Assembly: GCA_036346225.1 (NCBI GenBank)
Contig: JARFIW010001750.1
Span: 3,162,001 to 3,226,000, forward strand
DNA: 64,000 bases
Source of the DNA: Platerodrilus igneus
Lineage: Eukaryota; Arthropoda; Insecta; Coleoptera; Lycidae
Reading direction: 5' to 3'
A program made the position numbers and the translations under genes. Every line of letters starts with the position of its first letter. Positions within the stretch are counted from its first letter, which is position 1. The notes under the pieces are model-generated. The model had not been told where the DNA came from. It worked only from the letters and a program-made list of their open reading frames with translations, and searched no databases. This document shows positions 1-12,493 of the stretch, one piece after another.

Positions 1-609
1 AAAAAGATGGGGTGGTTTCCAAGGGGTTGTAAAAGCAAATGTTGTTTTTCAATACGTTAGTATAAAGGTATTGGTGTGCCATTAAAAACTGTGTTTTAAT
101 TTTTTTTAATCTTTTCAAATAAGGGAGATATTGCCTGTATACGATAACATGGGACACCCTGTATAGTAATCATAATTATTGTTTGTTGATTGTAAATAAA
201 ATAATAGAATGATATCTTTACTTAGCGCTTGTAGAAAATAGGTCTAATAAATGCATTAACCCTTTAAAGGCAGCCGGTCATCTGAGAAGAGCACCTATTC
301 AAAAATTGTTATCTATATTCCTGCTGCTTCTTTCAACTAACTACTACGCTAAATGTGTTGCTTATACTCTAATTTCTAATGCATGTTTCGTGGAATATTT
401 TTATTGTGAGTTAGCTTATGAATGTAAACACATGTGATCTTGCATGGTTGGAATCACTGTCGTTTAAAAGTTATACAAAGGTGTTATTGTGAGCTTATTG
501 GACGCAATTGCCAATAAGACAACTCTATTTGTATTATTACACCGTGGGAATAAATATTTCACATAAAGTTAATTCAAATTTGTTTTGCAAATTGCAATTT
601 ATATTCGGT
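1..609. other. no gene seen; AT-rich DNA
   Basis: No coding region is recognisable. The motif gggacaccctgta at 151-163 resembles terminal sequences common on insect Tc1/mariner-type elements and recurs at about 58,920, but no partner end is visible. Confidence 0.5.
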
Positions 610-623
610 TATCTAACAATACC

Positions 624-918
624 TTACATGTGATTTTCCAATGCTCCACCTGAAGGTACTACATTGGCCAGGAAGCGAGTTTTTTACCTGGAAAATTTGG
701 AATTTTGCCGGACCCTTGCTGTTCCAAGAAAGTTAGGAATCTTTAACGTGCGTGATAACACTCACACACGGGACCTCCATTTTACCTCTCATCCGAACGA
801 GGGTGTATTTTTGTGAAAAATGCTCGCCTAACATTTTTTAAGCGGACCGTGTCGGGATTCGAACCCAGGACCTTGGGCGTAGTAGTCACACACATACCAC
901 TACACCACGGAGCCGCTC
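624..918 (-). mobile_element. tRNA-derived SINE, full-length copy
   Basis: On the minus strand it begins with a tRNA-like head of about 75 nt, with an A-box-like TGGCGTAGTGG and a B-box GGTTCGAATCC, followed by a body shared with copies at 11,587 and 50,133. It is flanked by a perfect 14-bp direct repeat, tatctaacaatacc, at 610-623 and 919-932. That is a target-site duplication of the kind made by LINE-driven retrotransposition. The promoter boxes are typical of RNA polymerase III. The head does not fold into a convincing anticodon arm, so it is not a working tRNA gene. Confidence 0.9.
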
Positions 919-943
919 TATCTAACAATACCACCGGTAAAGT

Positions 944-2661
944 TGTAACGGGCATTTTTGTAGTTTAGCATTTTACGCTATTTCCAAATTCGTAAATACG
1001 TTTCTGTAAATTACTATTTCTATATTTTATATTTATTAACTCCTTAGGCGAATGCATCGTATTATAATGAGTAGATTGCATCGTTCTTGTCTTCCCAATT
1101 CGTATAAATTTTGTTGCTTATGTGGATATACAAGTCTAGATAAGAGACGATAAGAAGTTGTAATAGCAACGAGTTGAATAAACAGATAAGGAGTTATAGT
1201 TTTTTCTTGGTTCCGATATATTAAGTACGTTGAAAATACTGCTTCTTTCTGCTTTTGACAATAGTGAGAATTAATGCGGGATTAATTTTCGTATTGTTCA
1301 TGTACAAGCACGGCATGTTTTTAGTTGATTTTCTGTTGGAAATAAAAGCGGTAAAGCTTGTTAAACTCGAGGCACATGTGTTTTACGGAACATTTGACGG
1401 ACGGTTTTATTGCTTACGCGTGCCTACTAATTGTTTTTAGTTGTTTTTCTTGTGAGACAAATGCTTTAAGGAACATTTGACGGACTTACTTTCGTGATAC
1501 GCGTACTTTACTAATTTGTGGTTTTAGTTGTTTGTCTTGTGAAATAATAGTCGTAGAACTTGCTAAACTGACCGATTCTTTCTTTAGGATTAATGTTCGT
1601 GCGATCTAGTCTAGTGTCCCTTTGTTTTATCAGATTAGTGCATACTTTGGATTATTTAAATACAGTGGATACTGTAGTTTCTGCATTTTTCTAACACCAA
1701 AGAATCTAAAATAGATCATCGCTTGCGCGAATTTCATTATTTGCGAAATATAACAGAATACCGGCTTACAAAGGTATTGGTTGAAGTTTCTCACTGCTTT
1801 TTGGAGGTTTATGAAAATAATATACATTTGATCCCAGTTGAAATTAAACTAGTGCTACAAAATATTTCGAAATTATTGTCTCAGGAAATAGAATTAACAA
1901 GAAATTTATCAATGCTACATAGTTCCGTCGCGTGATGGTGTCTGCTGCTAACTCCAGTGAGATGCGTAGGTGTGATTAGTGTGACGTGTGAGTTCCATCA
2001 ATACCCTCACAGTCCAGGGTGAAGTGCTTCGTTAGCGTAGGACATCGTGAATCTCACACTTCCGTTGCAAGGAAGCGTTGCTGAAGGACTTTTGTAAGTT
2101 GAACTACTTCCTACTTGTTATTACTTTAAATATCTATCCGTTGCTTTACCATATCTTTGTCGTTCTGATACCTTTTACAAAAGACTTGCATGATATTTTA
2201 AAACATAAGAAAAAAAAAGAAAGAAAGAAAGAAAGATCAATACTACTGAATTACTCATATCAATTGTGTCTTACCTATTTATTTTCTTTTAACATTTTGT
2301 CTGATTTATGTTTAATTGGTGTGTGAGGAAAAGTTTCTGCTACTCCCCAATATTACCTCACTTTGTATTAAAAGTTTTTGTACTGCTTTTACCGTTGTTA
2401 TATTATATAGATTATCCAAACAGTTTTTTTTTACATTCTACCAAGTACTGAATAATTTAGACTAATCATTGCTGCTATGCTTTTTCCTTTTTTTTTCAGG
2501 TTTGCTTGACTATTTTTCTTGCAGGTATTATCACTAACTCCTTACCGCCGCATACATTATATGTCAGTCTGCTTTCTACAACCCCCCCTAATCTCCGATT
2601 AAGCCCGGTCATTTCTTTGTTTCTTTCTTTGTGTTACGCACGGCTACGAGCCAACGTAACA
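944..2661 (+). repeat. putative 5' LTR of a Ty3/gypsy-type element
   Basis: The stretch starts TGTAACGGGC and ends CGTAACA, the TG...CA form of an LTR. Six bases after the end is a primer-site-like sequence matching a tRNA-Lys 3' end. It contains an imperfect tandem repeat at about 1,370-1,549 (units sharing GGAACATTTGACGGAC) and an (AAAG)n run at about 2,210-2,236. The rest of the retroelement is not recognisable downstream, because piggyBac coding sequence starts within 100 bp. A short open stretch at 1,723-1,935 resembles nothing I know. The start is inferred only from the terminal motif. Confidence 0.35.
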
Positions 2662-2667
2662 TAAATT

Positions 2668-2679
2668 TGGCGCCCAACG
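2668..2679 (+). promoter_or_regulatory. tRNA-Lys-type primer binding site
   Basis: TGGCGCCCAACG is the complement of the 3' end of tRNA-Lys used to prime reverse transcription in many insect gypsy-like elements. It lies six bases past the putative LTR end at 2,661. No gag is visible after it. Confidence 0.5.
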
Positions 2680-3146
2680 CGGCTGCCTCGAAATACGTAA
2701 CAAAGTGGTAAAATAGTTTTTGATATTGTAGAAATGGAAAAACGACAGTGCAGTTTTATGAATCTGGAGAAGATGGGTCGGGATAAATTTTATCGTTTTA
2801 TAGACGATATACTGTTTAGAAAATCAATAATTTTTATGCTGAAAACAAATTGCAAGAAGATTTTACAGCAAATCAAATTCTGGGAATCGGTGAACCTTTT
2901 GATGTAGAAAATATGGAAATTATTTTTGAAAACGGGACAAATGATATGTCGGATTGAGATGCGGAGGATAATATTCCACTATCATCATTTAAGACACGAG
3001 ATGGTGTAGTTCGTTGGACAAATGATGAACGTTATGTGACAGCAAACTGTATTCAACGAAGATACTGGTCCAAACTTACCTAATTATACACAAAACTGTA
3101 CAAACATAATCTATCAATTGTTTCCTACCGAATTTATAAGACATAT

Positions 3147-6100
3147 GAAGGGCTCCGTGCAAAAAGTCCATAAGTGACATTTTGCTATTTTGAGATAATT
3201 GACGACAAAGATTTCGTTTCAGCTATGAAACCAGACCGCAAGTGATAAACCATTCAAGTTCAATTTTTTGTCATTTGTATTAAGTACTTTATATATCAAA
3301 TGGCAAATGATTTATGTAAATCTTATGTAAACCGGATAATTAATTGCTTTTTAGTTGCACTTAAGGACTTTTTACCAACAAAAGCTTAGTTTTTTCCGTA
3401 AAATTTATTTTAATTCTAAAATAAGTTGTTGAGATGTTGTGATACAGTTTAACGTTTATTAGGTTTATAGACCTTACATCATAAATTATAAATTATATTG
3501 TTTACATAACAAAAATAGTAAAAATTCATTCAAATATTTCTGCGTCTGATTTTACATCGCTTTCTTTCGGATTTTCTTCACCATATTCATCATATATTTC
3601 GTATAAGAGTCTCTTCTCTACTTTTTGAATGTGCAGTGCCAAAAATTTTACGTGTTGAAGTTTTTCGAGTTTAATCTTCAAAAATGTTGTGTATGCAAGC
3701 GGTGGGTGTTTCTGGTCAGCAACATATCTTTGTCGCCCTGTTTTATACAGTACAAAGTCACGATAGTCCCCTGACATTGTCTCTCTAATTTTTGGTTTAG
3801 ATTGGGACGAAAACATTGCACACCGACACTTCGATATGACAGGAATACTAGGTTTAATTCCACTAGCAAAAAAATTTTTATAATCCAATATTTTGACAAC
3901 TGGAAATTCCCCTTCAATTTGACTGTTTTAGGTTAGAAGGCTATGATGTAGAAATATTACTTCAAAAGGTTTTTTAGGTCTGGCACTTTGAATCATATTA
4001 ATATTGTAGCGGGCTACTACTATCGCGTTTCACTAATTTAAAACAAGTAATAACAAAGGTCTTTATCACTCACTGTTCACAAGTCTAATTAACCGTATAT
4101 GCCTTATTTATAGATGTTTTCAGTCCAATTAACAATGAAGCACTATCACACTAACGAATTTACAAGCACTAATGTCTTCTTAAACTAAATTCTTAATCAT
4201 AAATCTATTAACAACACTAACACAACTATTTATTTATTACACTTTTGTCTATTTATGTATTCTACAAGCTGCATGTACATTAGACACGTTCACATAATAT
4301 AACATTTATGTTTACTCTTGGACTTCCAAAAGCTCAACTATCTAACTTTACACGATATAATTTATATTTGACATTCTGATATAGACTAACCCTTATTTAT
4401 ACCCTGAATTAAAAAGCATGATTCATAATCCAGTAATTGCTAGAAATTTTTCGATCCCTGGAGAATATACAGTGCTTACGGCGTTTGTGTGTTTGACGGA
4501 TTGCCTAATAGTAGCTCGCAACAATATAGTAGTCAGAGTTATCAATTTTCTCGCTTTTCAGTTTCTTTTTTTCGATTAATGCATAGCATCTATCTATTGG
4601 CATCATCGAATGACCAGGAATTGGATAGAAAATCGCAACAGATTGGAATGTATTAGCTGCACATAACGAACCCAGGTATGTGAATAGATAGCGATTTTTA
4701 TTTTGGGAGAAACAGTTGTCACAAAAGATTATGAATTTTGTTTTTGACTTCCTATATTTTTTGATGTAGTAATCTATAGATGTAATGACTTCGTTCGGGC
4801 CTTTATTGGCAAAATTTTCCGTGTAAAGGAACATGTAGGCTTGATTTGAAACAATATTGTTTATCCCAAAATTGTGTAACCAAAGTTGTCGTTTGTAATA
4901 TTCCTTAGTAATGTTGGTGACTGGCAACGCAATTTTTTTTGAAAATCAACACAACTAACAAGCTCTTCTTGATTTGAATTTTCTCGCTTTTCTTTAAGTT
5001 TGTCGAAAAAGGTTTGCGCTTTACGAAGGTGCAACTCTTTCTGAATTTTAAGCTGACTTATTTTATTTTCGTCTTTCGCAAATGTTGCTGAATGTAGATC
5101 GGCCATAAATTTTGTGCATGTTGTGCATATATCTTTTTTGGGATGTGCTAATGAATAGTTATAATCATTCACAAAAATCTTATGATAATATCTATATTTC
5201 ATTGGATGTTCAGGATATTTAGTACAATACCGTTTGTGTAGGGAGGCAACGGTCAGGTCTAAGGATAAGTATTTTTTATATTTATTTTGACTTCGGCTGT
5301 AGTGTGATTCCACCATGGGAAGGTTTTTTAGGAATAAATTAACATTTTGTATTGTTCCTTCGGGGATTCTGTTCTGCCTATTAGTATGTTTACCTCGATA
5401 ATCTTTTACGTCTTCCACTTCAAAATTAAAAATTTTTTTCTTTAATCTGTCCCTCTTGATACCATGCAAATGAAGAAACATTTTTTGGCAAACGTCTATT
5501 TTTTTTAGTGATCACTAATACGTTATTTACGAAAACTTTTCGTTGTTGTTTATTTTTATTAACGTGTCTCTTCGCGCTTCCCAAAGAAACGCAACCTCGT
5601 AGATAAATATTTTGTTCATTGCGGTTCATGTTTTGAAATGTTTTAAGTGTTTTATTGTAAATTTCCTCTGAAATATTTTCCTTGCACTTACAGCGACATG
5701 TTGGAATGTGTAACGGACGTCTTGCTAGGTGCCTTTCAACCTTTTTCTTAGATCGACGCCATTGAGAAGGGTCCGATCTTCTTTTTTTACCTGAATATAC
5801 TTCAACGTTTTGGGCAACTTCATTAACGGTTGATTTGCCAAAAATTACTTACCAATAATACTTTCTTTGCTATCGGACATTACAAAACACACAAATTTAT
5901 TTAATAACACTAATGTAATACACTTAACCATCTGCCATTTCACAGCACTGCCACAATAAACAGCTGTTGCGTGCCGAACTTAGGGACTTTTTACACAGAA
6001 AACCGGGAATCCCGGAACTTGGGGACTTCTTGCACGAAAAATTAGGTAGATTTTTAATTTGCACAACCTAAAATAATGTACTTAGAGACTTCTTACAGGC

Positions 6101-6204
6101 AAACTAGGTATATCATTGGAAAGCTTGTACTATTTCACGATAGATGGTGCAATTATCTCCAAATCGTGAAAATGTCACTTTGGACTTTTTGCACGGAGCC
6201 CTTC
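3147..6204 (-). mobile_element. 3,058-bp DNA transposon inserted in piggyBac
   Basis: The ends are inverted repeats. GAAGGGCTCCGTGC and about ten further bases match perfectly, and similarity continues to about 58 bp. Flanking ATAT at 3,143-3,146 and 6,205-6,208 is a 4-bp target duplication; removing the element and one ATAT restores the piggyBac reading frame. Subterminal copies of a motif like ACTTxGxGACTTxTTxCAC occur near 3,350 and three times at 5,975-6,110; GGACTTTTTGCAC is also inside the TIR. These look like transposase-binding repeats. It encodes the minus-strand gene described separately. Confidence 0.85.
3526..5880 (-). pseudogene. transposase-like protein, DUF7869-like core, frameshifted
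   Basis: Reading leftward, a possible start near 5,880 leads to a basic region with a CRCKC-type Cys cluster (about 5,690). Next come 5,629-5,426, then 5,481-4,861 (CTTCTKF Cys pair near 5,120) and 4,927-4,505. The last piece has CDNCFSQNKNRYLF and a following PIPGHSMMPIDR motif. That acidic D-N-C...QNKNR...GHS pattern is what I know from DUF7869-type integrase-like proteins in invertebrate mobile elements. A C-terminal piece lies at 3,888-3,526, after a gap of about 600 bp that may be an intron or decayed sequence. The 66-bp overlap of two frames near 4,900 marks a frameshift. Superfamily placement is uncertain. Confidence 0.6.
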
Positions 6205-8099
6205 ATATAGTTTTTCAAACGAATTTATTTTATGTGCAAACACATGCATTTGTCCCAACAACTGAGTAAGAAATGAAAAAATTTCTGGGAGTTAATTTGT
6301 TGTTGGGTATAAAGCAAATGCCTAGTTATAGGAACCACTGGTCCTCTTGTGATGAGCCTAGAGATTATTTCATTAGTGATGTAATTTCAAGAGCTATATT
6401 TGATTGGCTAATTTAAAACATTCATTTGAATGATAATGTTTGTCAACCTAAGAAAAAGGAAGAAATTTCGACAAACTATACATAGTGCGACCCTTTCAAA
6501 ACTTGGAAAGACTTTTCTTGCAGCACTTAATACTCATGAGTTTCAATCAGTAGATGAATCGATGATTTCAAAGACCGCATTAGCCTGCAACAATATATGC
6601 CTAAAAAACCTGTACCGTGGGTACAAAGTATGGGTTCGAGCAGATTCCAGTGGATATATGTGCCAATTTCAAATTTATTCGAGGAAAGTAAGCGAGCTTG
6701 CCGTAAAAAATTTAGGGAATCGAATTGTACAGGATCTTACTAAACGTTCGGAAGGTAAATATCACCAAGTGTTTTTCGATAATTACTTCCGTTCTGTTGA
6801 ATTACTAAGAGCGTTATTGTCAAATGGAGTATATAGTTGCGGAACAGTAAAAAAGGGAAGAAAACAATTTTCTGTTTTACAAAACGATAAAAATTTGAAT
6901 CGCTGAGATTTTGGTTATCGAATTTCTAAAGATGGAGTTGTAGCACTGAAATGGATATGTCGTAAAAGTGTTTTGTTCTCGACAAATTATATTAATCCAG
7001 CTGTTACTGTTACAGTTTCAAAAAGAAAAAAATAGTACTGTAGAAGATGTAAACTGTTCTAAAATGGTTGTTGGCTATAACACACATATGTGTTATATTG
7101 ACAAATTTGACATGCTAAAACGTCCATATGAAGTAGATCGCAAGTCCCACAAATGATGGCACAGAATCTTTTTTTATTTGCTTGATGCTAGCTTGGTAAA
7201 TGCTCATATTTTATACCAAGAAATAAACAACGAAGATAAATTGACATTGAAACAATTTCGTTTATCGCTGATATCTGGTCTCATAGGAGCAATTCAACCC
7301 CCCCAGAAGGGGGCGCCTATCAATAGATAGACCGCCCAAAAAATATAAAAGAATCATTCCGCGAGAAGTCCGTATTCAAATTCTTGTCATATATCGAAAA
7401 GAACTACGTCACTAAGGTGTGCTCATTGTAGTACTAAGGATAATGTTAGTCGCACAACGTGAAAATGTACAACATGCAATATTGGATTATGCATCAAACA
7501 CGACAAAAACTGTTTTGCAGCTTTTGATACCATATAATTCCAATGTTTATCTAATTTTGAAATGTCGTTTTTCAATTTAATTGAAGCTTATAAAAACCTA
7601 TTATTTTTGTTTTGCCATGTTGGTCTCATGAGATAACCACGTCCTGCAGGGTAACGTGAATAATTTTGTTTCATTATATTAGTTTTGTTTCATTTCCGTT
7701 CTGAATGGACCAGCACCTAGAAGAAGTTCTAGATTATTAGAACGGGTAGAATGGCCTGAGAGTTCCAGTGATATAAAGAGACAAACTACAGGTTTAACCA
7801 AATTAGTGGGGTCTTTAGAGATGAACCAGACTAAGACAGGTCCTCGAAAGAAAGCAGTAGCTGTTTCGGTACTTAGAGTGACAGAACCCATAGGGGCCGT
7901 TATGAAATTCTAAGAACACTGTTGCGATGTGAAAGGTAACGGGAAACCACCACATTACCTCCCAAGTACACATGTACTTAAATTCTTATTTAAGATGATG
8001 ACATCCTCTGGGATAAAAAAATTCGGTGTTAAAATAGTCCCCATTCGGATCTCCGGGAGGGGATTACTTCGGAGGATGTGAAAGTTTAAAAAAAGATTC

Positions 8100-8853
8100 G
8101 GGAACATTCTGCGGGTCGGAGCGTGGAATGTCAGAAGTATGAAACAAGCAGGTAAGCTAGAGTACTAGAAACTTGAAATGGATAGTTTAGCATCAGGCTT
8201 AGTAGGGTCAAAGAAGTTCCGTGGTCAGAGGCGGGAGACTTTTCGAGCGGAGACTTTAGGGTAATTCATGCAGGATCAGAGCAAGAAAATTCGGGTGTGG
8301 AGAGAGTTATGAGGAAAAAGATAGGACACTGTGCGGAAAACAACCTACAAAAAACAAAAGAGTACTCATGGTTGGATTAAAAACTAAACCGGTAAATAGA
8401 GTAATAATACAGGTATACATGCCCACCTCTAGCTACAGTGAGGAGGAGGTAAAAGCAATCTATAAAGATATCAAAGACATACTAAGATACGTAAAAGGAC
8501 ATGAAAACTTAATAATTACGGGGAATTTTAACGCAGTGGTAGATAAGGGTAGAAAAAGAGCGATAGTAGATTTATTTGGTTTAGGTACAACAAACGACAG
8601 GGGAAATAGGCTGACAGAAATTTGCGACAAAAACAATTTAACTATCACAAACACATTATTTCAGCATCATGCTAAAAGACGATACACGTGGAAGATAAAA
8701 GAAGATATAGGAAGATATCAAATAGATTACACTCTTATTAGACAACGGTTTAGGAATCAAGTAAAAGACTGTAGAAGCTACCCAGAAGCAGACTACAACA
8801 TCGTAATTATAAAAGTCGCTCTTAAATTTAAAAATTTGGGGAAACGGAACTAA
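8100..8853 (+). pseudogene. RTE LINE endonuclease domain
   Basis: The region reads as the apurinic-like endonuclease of RTE elements, often misannotated as craniofacial development protein 2-like. Visible blocks are IIQVYMPTSS, the metal-site IITGNFNAVVD (normally GDFNA), NLTITNTLFQHHAKRRYTW and YQIDYTLIRQRFRNQVKD. The long open stretch is 8,368-8,853; upstream pieces from about 8,100 are in other frames. The final SDH-type catalytic block is degraded to ADYN, and GNFN replaces GDFN, so the enzyme is dead. Linker fragments continue out of frame to about 9,470. Confidence 0.85.
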
Positions 8854-9470
8854 AAAAGACAATTTGATTTGGAGAAACTGAAAGATAAAGATATCTACAA
8901 AAGATGTGAAAAAAAAGTCTAACGAATTGCTGAAAGATATCAGGAAAATTGCTGATACTTAGAAAGTAGAAACAGAATGGAATTAAATTAAAGTTAGCTT
9001 AGTCATGGCGGCCAGAAATATTCTGGGGTAGACACAAAAAGATAATAAGAAACCATGGATAACAAAGGATATCCTGAATTTAATAGAAGAAAGATGAAAA
9101 TACAAAAACAGATCGAAAGAAGCTGGAAAACAGTGATACAAAGCCATAAAAAGAGAAACTATTCGGAAATGCAGGAAAGCTCATGAGCAATGGATTGATG
9201 AAAAATGCAAAGAAGTACAAACTAAGATGGAAATAGGAAAGACAAACGAAAGGTACAAACTAACTAGAATGAATTTTAGGGATATAAAACCGTACAGCAA
9301 AAATATAAAAGGCGCGAGAGGAAACCACATTATAGAAAATGTATAGAAAGTGGTTAGATGACAAGAATTTATAGAGAATTCATATGCAGAAGAGGAGGAA
9401 CTAACAGCACTAGAAAAAGAATCATACATTGAATATGATGACTTGGGATATCTTACACTTAGTGATGAGT

Positions 9471-10745
9471 TTGCATTAGCATTTGCTACGTACATTTGCG
9501 TAGCCTAAAAACAAAGAAGAAAAACACCAAAAAAAAATTCCCGGGCTCAATCGGTGAGTCGGCAGGGTATTATAAATATAAAAAAAATTATAATCAAAGG
9601 AAAGCCTAAAACAAAAATAAAAAATTAAACACACTTATTAATACTTATAATTAATCTAAGTGACATTTTGAGGAGACATAACAGTGCATTATAACCAAAA
9701 CAAAATCAATATCCACAAATTACGCATCAATTACAACGCAAAAGAAAAAAAAATAACACCCTAATATGGCAAGCTGTGATTTTCAAGTCCCTCCCTTATG
9801 TTAAATTAAGAAAAATTACAGCTCTAAAAACCTAAGTTCTGAATTCGCATTGTAAATATAAAACTAAGTTTATAAGGTTTTCTCTACGAGGTCGTAATTT
9901 AACAAAAATTTACAATTATAACACTAACAACAGTTCTAAATCACCATCGTGAGGTTCAAAAAAATTTATTACCATAAGAAGTCAGGATATAATACAATAT
10001 TTTCAATACGTGTCATCTCACATAAAGAGAATCGTTTTACCCCTACAAAATTTAGTCGGCAATACAAGAATCTTATACATAGGCAGTTTCATCAAGTACG
10101 TGAAACCCATATCAGAAAATGGTGGCTAAAACACTCACCCTCGAGTCCAGAGCGTAGGGTAGGCCCTAATGACATGGCGGAACAGAGGAGCTTGGAACCA
10201 AGTAGTGTTGGTGTCCTTCCTTACCAAAAAGGAGCGCCAACCTAACGGGTCGCTAAGTCCCCCGAAGGAAGAAGCACGTTGTAGGACGTGCGCGAAATTA
10301 TCACAAAGAAAAACGGAAACAACCAAAAATATAACAAATGTTTTCGTTGTGTATATCGAAAAGAAAGTGAATATTAATTTTTTTAACTAATAACCAGAGC
10401 TCAAAGTAATATCGTTGTTATCAAACGTGATTAGGAAACATGAAACACGGTTGATCGGATAGTTCAATGCGTTATTTTAACGAGTTTTAGATTGAAACAA
10501 TAGAGAAAGTAATTAGACGCTATCGCAATGTATAGCATGTTCACGGATACTTAAAACAGAGTATAGACTATTTAATTTATAGAATAAATGTTTCGTTTTA
10601 ATGCAAATAGATATGAAATTGAAAATTACTAGAAGCGTATTTTATTGTAGGAAGATCAAATATACCGGGTGTTGTTGAAGGATCTGAGCAGGAACTACGT
10701 AAATGAATAATGGAGCAAAAGGGTGTAGATTTTTAACTTACCGTC
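9471..10745 (-). repeat. family Q repeat copy D, inside the RTE LINE
   Basis: The segment separates two adjoining parts of the RTE reading frame. Its right end (about 10,410-10,690) aligns with the ends of copies at 48.9 kb, 53.6 kb and 57.6 kb; shared pieces include ATTGAAACAATAGAGAAA and the GCGTATTTTATTG region. Its left end carries a stem-loop at 9,485-9,504 (GCTACG...CGTAGC) like the one at the same end of the other copies. The middle (about 10,080-10,300) is unlike the other copies. No coding potential is recognisable. Exact boundaries are uncertain by a few tens of bases. Confidence 0.55.
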
Positions 10746-10945
10746 GAAAGTAAACGTAGCGCATTAAAAGGCCTGAAAATGGCAAGGCACCAGGTACAGA
10801 AAAGGTGCAAGCAGAAGCTCTAAATGTCTTTGGACAAGCAGTAACAGAATGTCTCTTCCAACTTGTATGCAATATGTATGAGACAGGCGAGATACTCAAA
10901 GATTTTAACGTAACATCATAGTCACTATACCAAAAAACAAAAGGT
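10746..10945 (+). pseudogene. RTE LINE reverse transcriptase, N-terminal fragment
   Basis: The translation contains ALKGLKMARHQ-like and, with one frame change, the NGKAPGTxxVQAEAL block that opens RTE reverse transcriptases, then LFQLVCNMYETGEI and a VTIPKN-type motif. A stop and frame changes show it is dead. It is cut off by the mariner that starts at 10,994, and the catalytic FADD region is not present. Confidence 0.7.
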
Positions 10946-11159
10946 TGCTTTACCCCCTTCACATACCATTGAATATCGGTGAAATAGGGTATATTCAGGG
11001 TTTTTTGGAACATCGTATAAAGATTTTAAAGGCATGTAGTACGATCGAAAATAAGGCTGAAAGTCATAATAAACAATGTCCACAAATTAACTGTTTACGA
11101 GATAACAGCGATTTTATCGCAATTGCAGAATATGTTTGCATTTTAACATAAAACAGATT

Positions 11160-12493
11160 ATACGTAAAGAAGTTGTTCAAAATGGCGTCCTTCCATTTCG
11201 ACACAGGATCTACATCTTGTTTCAAAGGAAGCGCGCACTCTTTAGAAAAACAGGGGTTTCCTCGAATTATCTGGCAGCAGTGTTATATTCGTTGGCGCAA
11301 CTCTGGAAGATCGTTTACCGGTGTAGCGTACGCTAAACCTTCCAAATAACCCCAGATACTAAAGTCCAACGGATTTAGATCGGGAGATCTTGGAGGCCAA
11401 GCAATGGGACCTGGTCGCCCTATCCATCTCCCTGGAAATTCATTGTTAAGATGTTCCCTAATAGCAAGCGTAAAATGCGGTGGAGCTCCATCTTGCATAA
11501 ACCAGAGGTGCAGTCTCAGATTTAGAGGTAAATCATTCAAAAGTTCAGATAAAGTATTTTCCAAGAACTCAAAGTATGCAAGACCTCTACTACACCCAAG
11601 GTCCCGGGTTCGAATCCCGACACGATCCGCTTGAAAAATGTTAGGCGAGCATTTTTCACAAAAATACGCCCTCGTTCGGATGGGAGGTAAAATGGATGTC
11701 CCGTGTGTGAGTGTTGTCACGCACGTTAAAGATTCCTACCTTGCTTGGAACAGCAGGGGTTCGGCAAAATTCAAAATTTTTCTGGTAAAAAAAACTAGCT
11801 TCCTGGCCAATGTAGTACCTTCGGGTGAAGCACTGGAAAATCACATGTAAGGTATGCAAGACCTGTTAAGCGTTGTGGCAAAACAATCGGTCCTATCAAC
11901 CGATCTCCTATCATGCCCAACCAGATGGTTCGAGAGAAACGTTGCTGGTGTCTGGCTTCAATGATAACATGAGGATTTTCGTCATACTAAACGTGATTGT
12001 TGTGGAAATTAAATATTTCATTTTTAGTAAAATCAGCTTCATCAGTGAAAAGGATGTTATCAGCGAATTCTTGCTGATCAGCAGCTGTTCGTAGAAACCA
12101 CTCGCAGAAGGTTATTGTCGCTTGATAATCCGGAGCAGTAAGTACTTGTACCCGTTGGATATGGTAGGGGTATAGAAGTTGCTCATGAAGAGTTCTCCAA
12201 ACAAGATAGCTGCTTACATCCACTCGAATCGAAATTTTCCTAATACTAGTTTCGGGATTTTCATCAATAATATTCAACATTCGATATTCTATCTGTGGGG
12301 TACATGCTATTCTCTGCCGTCCTGTATCATAAGACCGATTCTCAAACGAACCAATTTCTCTTAGGCGTTGAAACACCGTCTGAAACATCACATGTGAAGG
12401 TAGTTGGCGATCAGGAAACGTTTCAGCATAAAAGCGACATGCTTGTGAAGAATTCCCACTAACACGACCGTACATGAACACCATATCGCTCAT
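11160..12493 (-). pseudogene. Tc1/mariner-type transposase, split by a SINE
   Basis: From 12,493 leftward there is a helix-turn-helix half and then the first catalytic block, NILFTDEADF. The frame continues through an ENPHVIIEARHQQRF-like region to about 11,865, where the SINE interrupts it. Beyond the SINE come FLENTLSELL, the second block FMQDGAPPHF and the third block PPRSPDLNPLDF. Counting from MQD to the Asp of NPLD gives 41 intervening residues, so the spacing is DD41D-like. Besides the SINE, a frame change near 11,985 breaks it. Confidence 0.85.
11587..11851 (+). mobile_element. tRNA-derived SINE, 5'-truncated, inside mariner
   Basis: It matches the SINEs at 624 and 50,133 but starts inside the tRNA-like head, keeping the B box GGTTCGAATCC and losing the A box. 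A perfect 13-bp duplication, gtatgcaagacct, flanks it at 11,574-11,586 and 11,852-11,864. 5' truncation is expected of target-primed reverse transcription. Confidence 0.9.

Larger units (their letters stand above)
2734..7533 (+). pseudogene. piggyBac-type transposase, broken
   Basis: Segments on both sides of a 3-kb insertion read as a piggyBac (DDE_Tnp_1_7) cut-and-paste transposase. The N-terminal acidic part lies at about 2,734-3,146. It resumes at 6,209 with the conserved FLG-INLLxGIKQMPSYRNHW region. The core at 6,430-6,906 contains YKVWVRADSSGY and HQVFFDNYF. The segment at 6,970-7,300 contains the DRKS-KWWHRIFFYLLD-type block. A C-terminal Cys-rich finger ends about 7,533. Frameshifts and stops interrupt it, including a TGA where the finger normally has Trp. 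I could not place the terminal repeats or TTAA duplications with confidence. Confidence 0.85.

Noticed and set aside
843..917. tRNA gene on the minus strand
   Set aside because: The same tRNA-like sequence heads a dispersed repeat with target duplications at three sites and lacks a good anticodon arm; it is a SINE head.
1723..1935. Small host gene, 70 codons
   Set aside because: It has a helical-looking translation but no recognised family, lies in a putative LTR, and is too short to trust.
9181..9495. 104-codon Ser/Phe-rich minus-strand frame
   Set aside because: It is the shadow of the degraded RTE LINE linker on the plus strand.
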